From the NCBI GenBank assembly GCA_963971225.1, contig OZ020267.1, positions 102,187,729 to 102,251,728 of the forward strand: DNA of 64,000 nucleotides, read 5' to 3'. Shown here piece after piece: positions 62,934 through 64,000 of the stretch (its first letter is position 1; each line of letters starts with the position of its first letter). This DNA comes from Melieria omissa. Its lineage: Eukaryota > Arthropoda > Insecta > Diptera > Ulidiidae. A program made the position numbers and the translations under genes. A model generated the notes under the pieces. It saw nothing but the letters and a program-made list of their open reading frames with translations. It had not been told where the DNA came from and searched no databases.

Positions 62934-64000
62934 ACTGAAAAAATAAGTACAATAATTATATAAATAATAATAATAAAAATAAATGACAATAACATAAAAA
63001 ACAATAAGTTGCAATCAAAAACAGTACACGCATTTGATTGTGAATTTTCAATAAACTTAAATAAAAAATTAAAAAAATAAATTAAAAAATACAATAAATA
63101 AGAAACCGAAAATATTTTAAATCAAATGTTAAATATTATAATAAAAATAAGTTCAAATTAAAAATACAAATAATAATAAATAATAATAAAAATAAATAAA
63201 TAAATAATAATAATAATAATATAAATAAATAATAAACTAAATAAAATAATTATAGAAAGTAATAGAAATCAGTAAGTTTTAATAAAAATAAGTAAATAAA
63301 ATTTAATACGAGTTTGAAAAAATAATAAAAAAAAAAAATATTTAACTAATAATAAAAAAAAAATTAATTAAAAAATTAATTTAATTAAAATTAATTAAAT
63401 TAAATTAAATTAATTAAAAATAAAATTATTAAGAAAACTTCAAAATAAGAAAATATAAAACTAATAAGTTAATAAGTTAAAGATAGAACAATTGATTTTG
63501 TATTTTTCAATGAATTCAATGAAAAATGGGCAAAAAATAATATAAAATTAAAACCTTATGAAAATGAAAAACCTTATCAAAAAGTAAAAAAACATGTAAT
63601 AAAAATATTAATATATAAAAAAGTATTGAAAATGAATAACACATTAAAAATAATAATTTTAAAAACTACAAATAATAAATTAAATAATAAATATAATAAA
63701 TTTTTAATAATTGATACAAAAACATAAAAAAATTAAAATCATTAACAATTTTAAGAGTTTAAGAAAAATCTTGAAAATTAAAAAAATATAAAAACATGAA
63801 ATAAAAAATTTCGAACTAAAAAACCCCCAAAAAAACCAAAAATAAGATAATGAAAACAATTTAGTTTGTAGTTTTGAACAAATTTAATTGAATAATTTTA
63901 AAAAGTACCAATAATAAATTAAATAATAAATTTTTAATAATTGACACAAAAACATACAAAAACTAAAAATCATTAACAATTTTAAGAGTTTAAGAAAAAT
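62934..64000. repeat. A-rich low-complexity tract (AAT/AAAT repeats)
   Basis: Over 1 kb made largely of AATAATAAATAA-type sequence, very AT-rich and strongly biased to A on the plus strand. It continues past the window end. A block near 63640-63760 (ACAAATAATAAATTAAATAA to AACAATTTTAAGAGTTTAAG) recurs at 63905-64000, a ~240-bp direct repeat. Confidence 0.85.

Overview
The window looks like a large-genome higher fly, probably tephritid-like; the species call is inference. Its two best-resolved genes read as Ir40a and Clamp with fly-type exon structure. Most of the rest is AT-rich intron and intergenic DNA full of old mobile elements (mariner/Tc1, piggyBac, Harbinger, hAT, pogo-like, truncated non-LTR retrotransposons) and degenerate tandem arrays.

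Layout. 1-1394: no firm gene. 1395-8178 (minus): complete ten-exon ionotropic receptor gene, Ir40a, 811 codons; its introns hold an eight-copy ~137-bp array, a TA-flanked MITE, and a mariner relic split by a Harbinger-type MITE. 8.3-36.5 kb: gene-poor, with an internally deleted piggyBac element, Tc1 and mariner pseudogenes, two 5'-truncated LINE pieces, several MITEs, tandem arrays and a few GC-rich coding-like islands. 38587-40931 (plus): complete six-exon zinc-finger gene, Clamp, 675 codons, whose stop is followed by a long in-frame open stretch. 42.8-45.0 and 47.6-50.0 kb: tandem arrays. 52947-57154 (minus): 3' part of a MYND zinc-finger gene with polyglutamine and Ser-Gln repeats; its first exon(s) lie further right or outside. 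57.2-64 kb: hAT MITE, ~97-bp array, LINE fragment, one small secreted-looking ORF and an extremely A-rich tail.

The genes do not form a pathway. Ir40a is a chemoreceptor-family subunit known in Drosophila for dry-air sensing with Ir93a and Ir25a. CLAMP is a GA-repeat-binding chromatin factor. The MYND protein is unassigned. The most interesting observations are two coding ends (Clamp and the MYND gene) where the annotated stop is followed by in-frame, coding-like sequence. In the MYND gene this leads in phase through a consensus splice donor to a possible terminal exon 6.5 kb away. Exon boundaries were derived by eye from reading-frame continuity, splice dinucleotides and remembered Drosophila proteins; no alignment was run.
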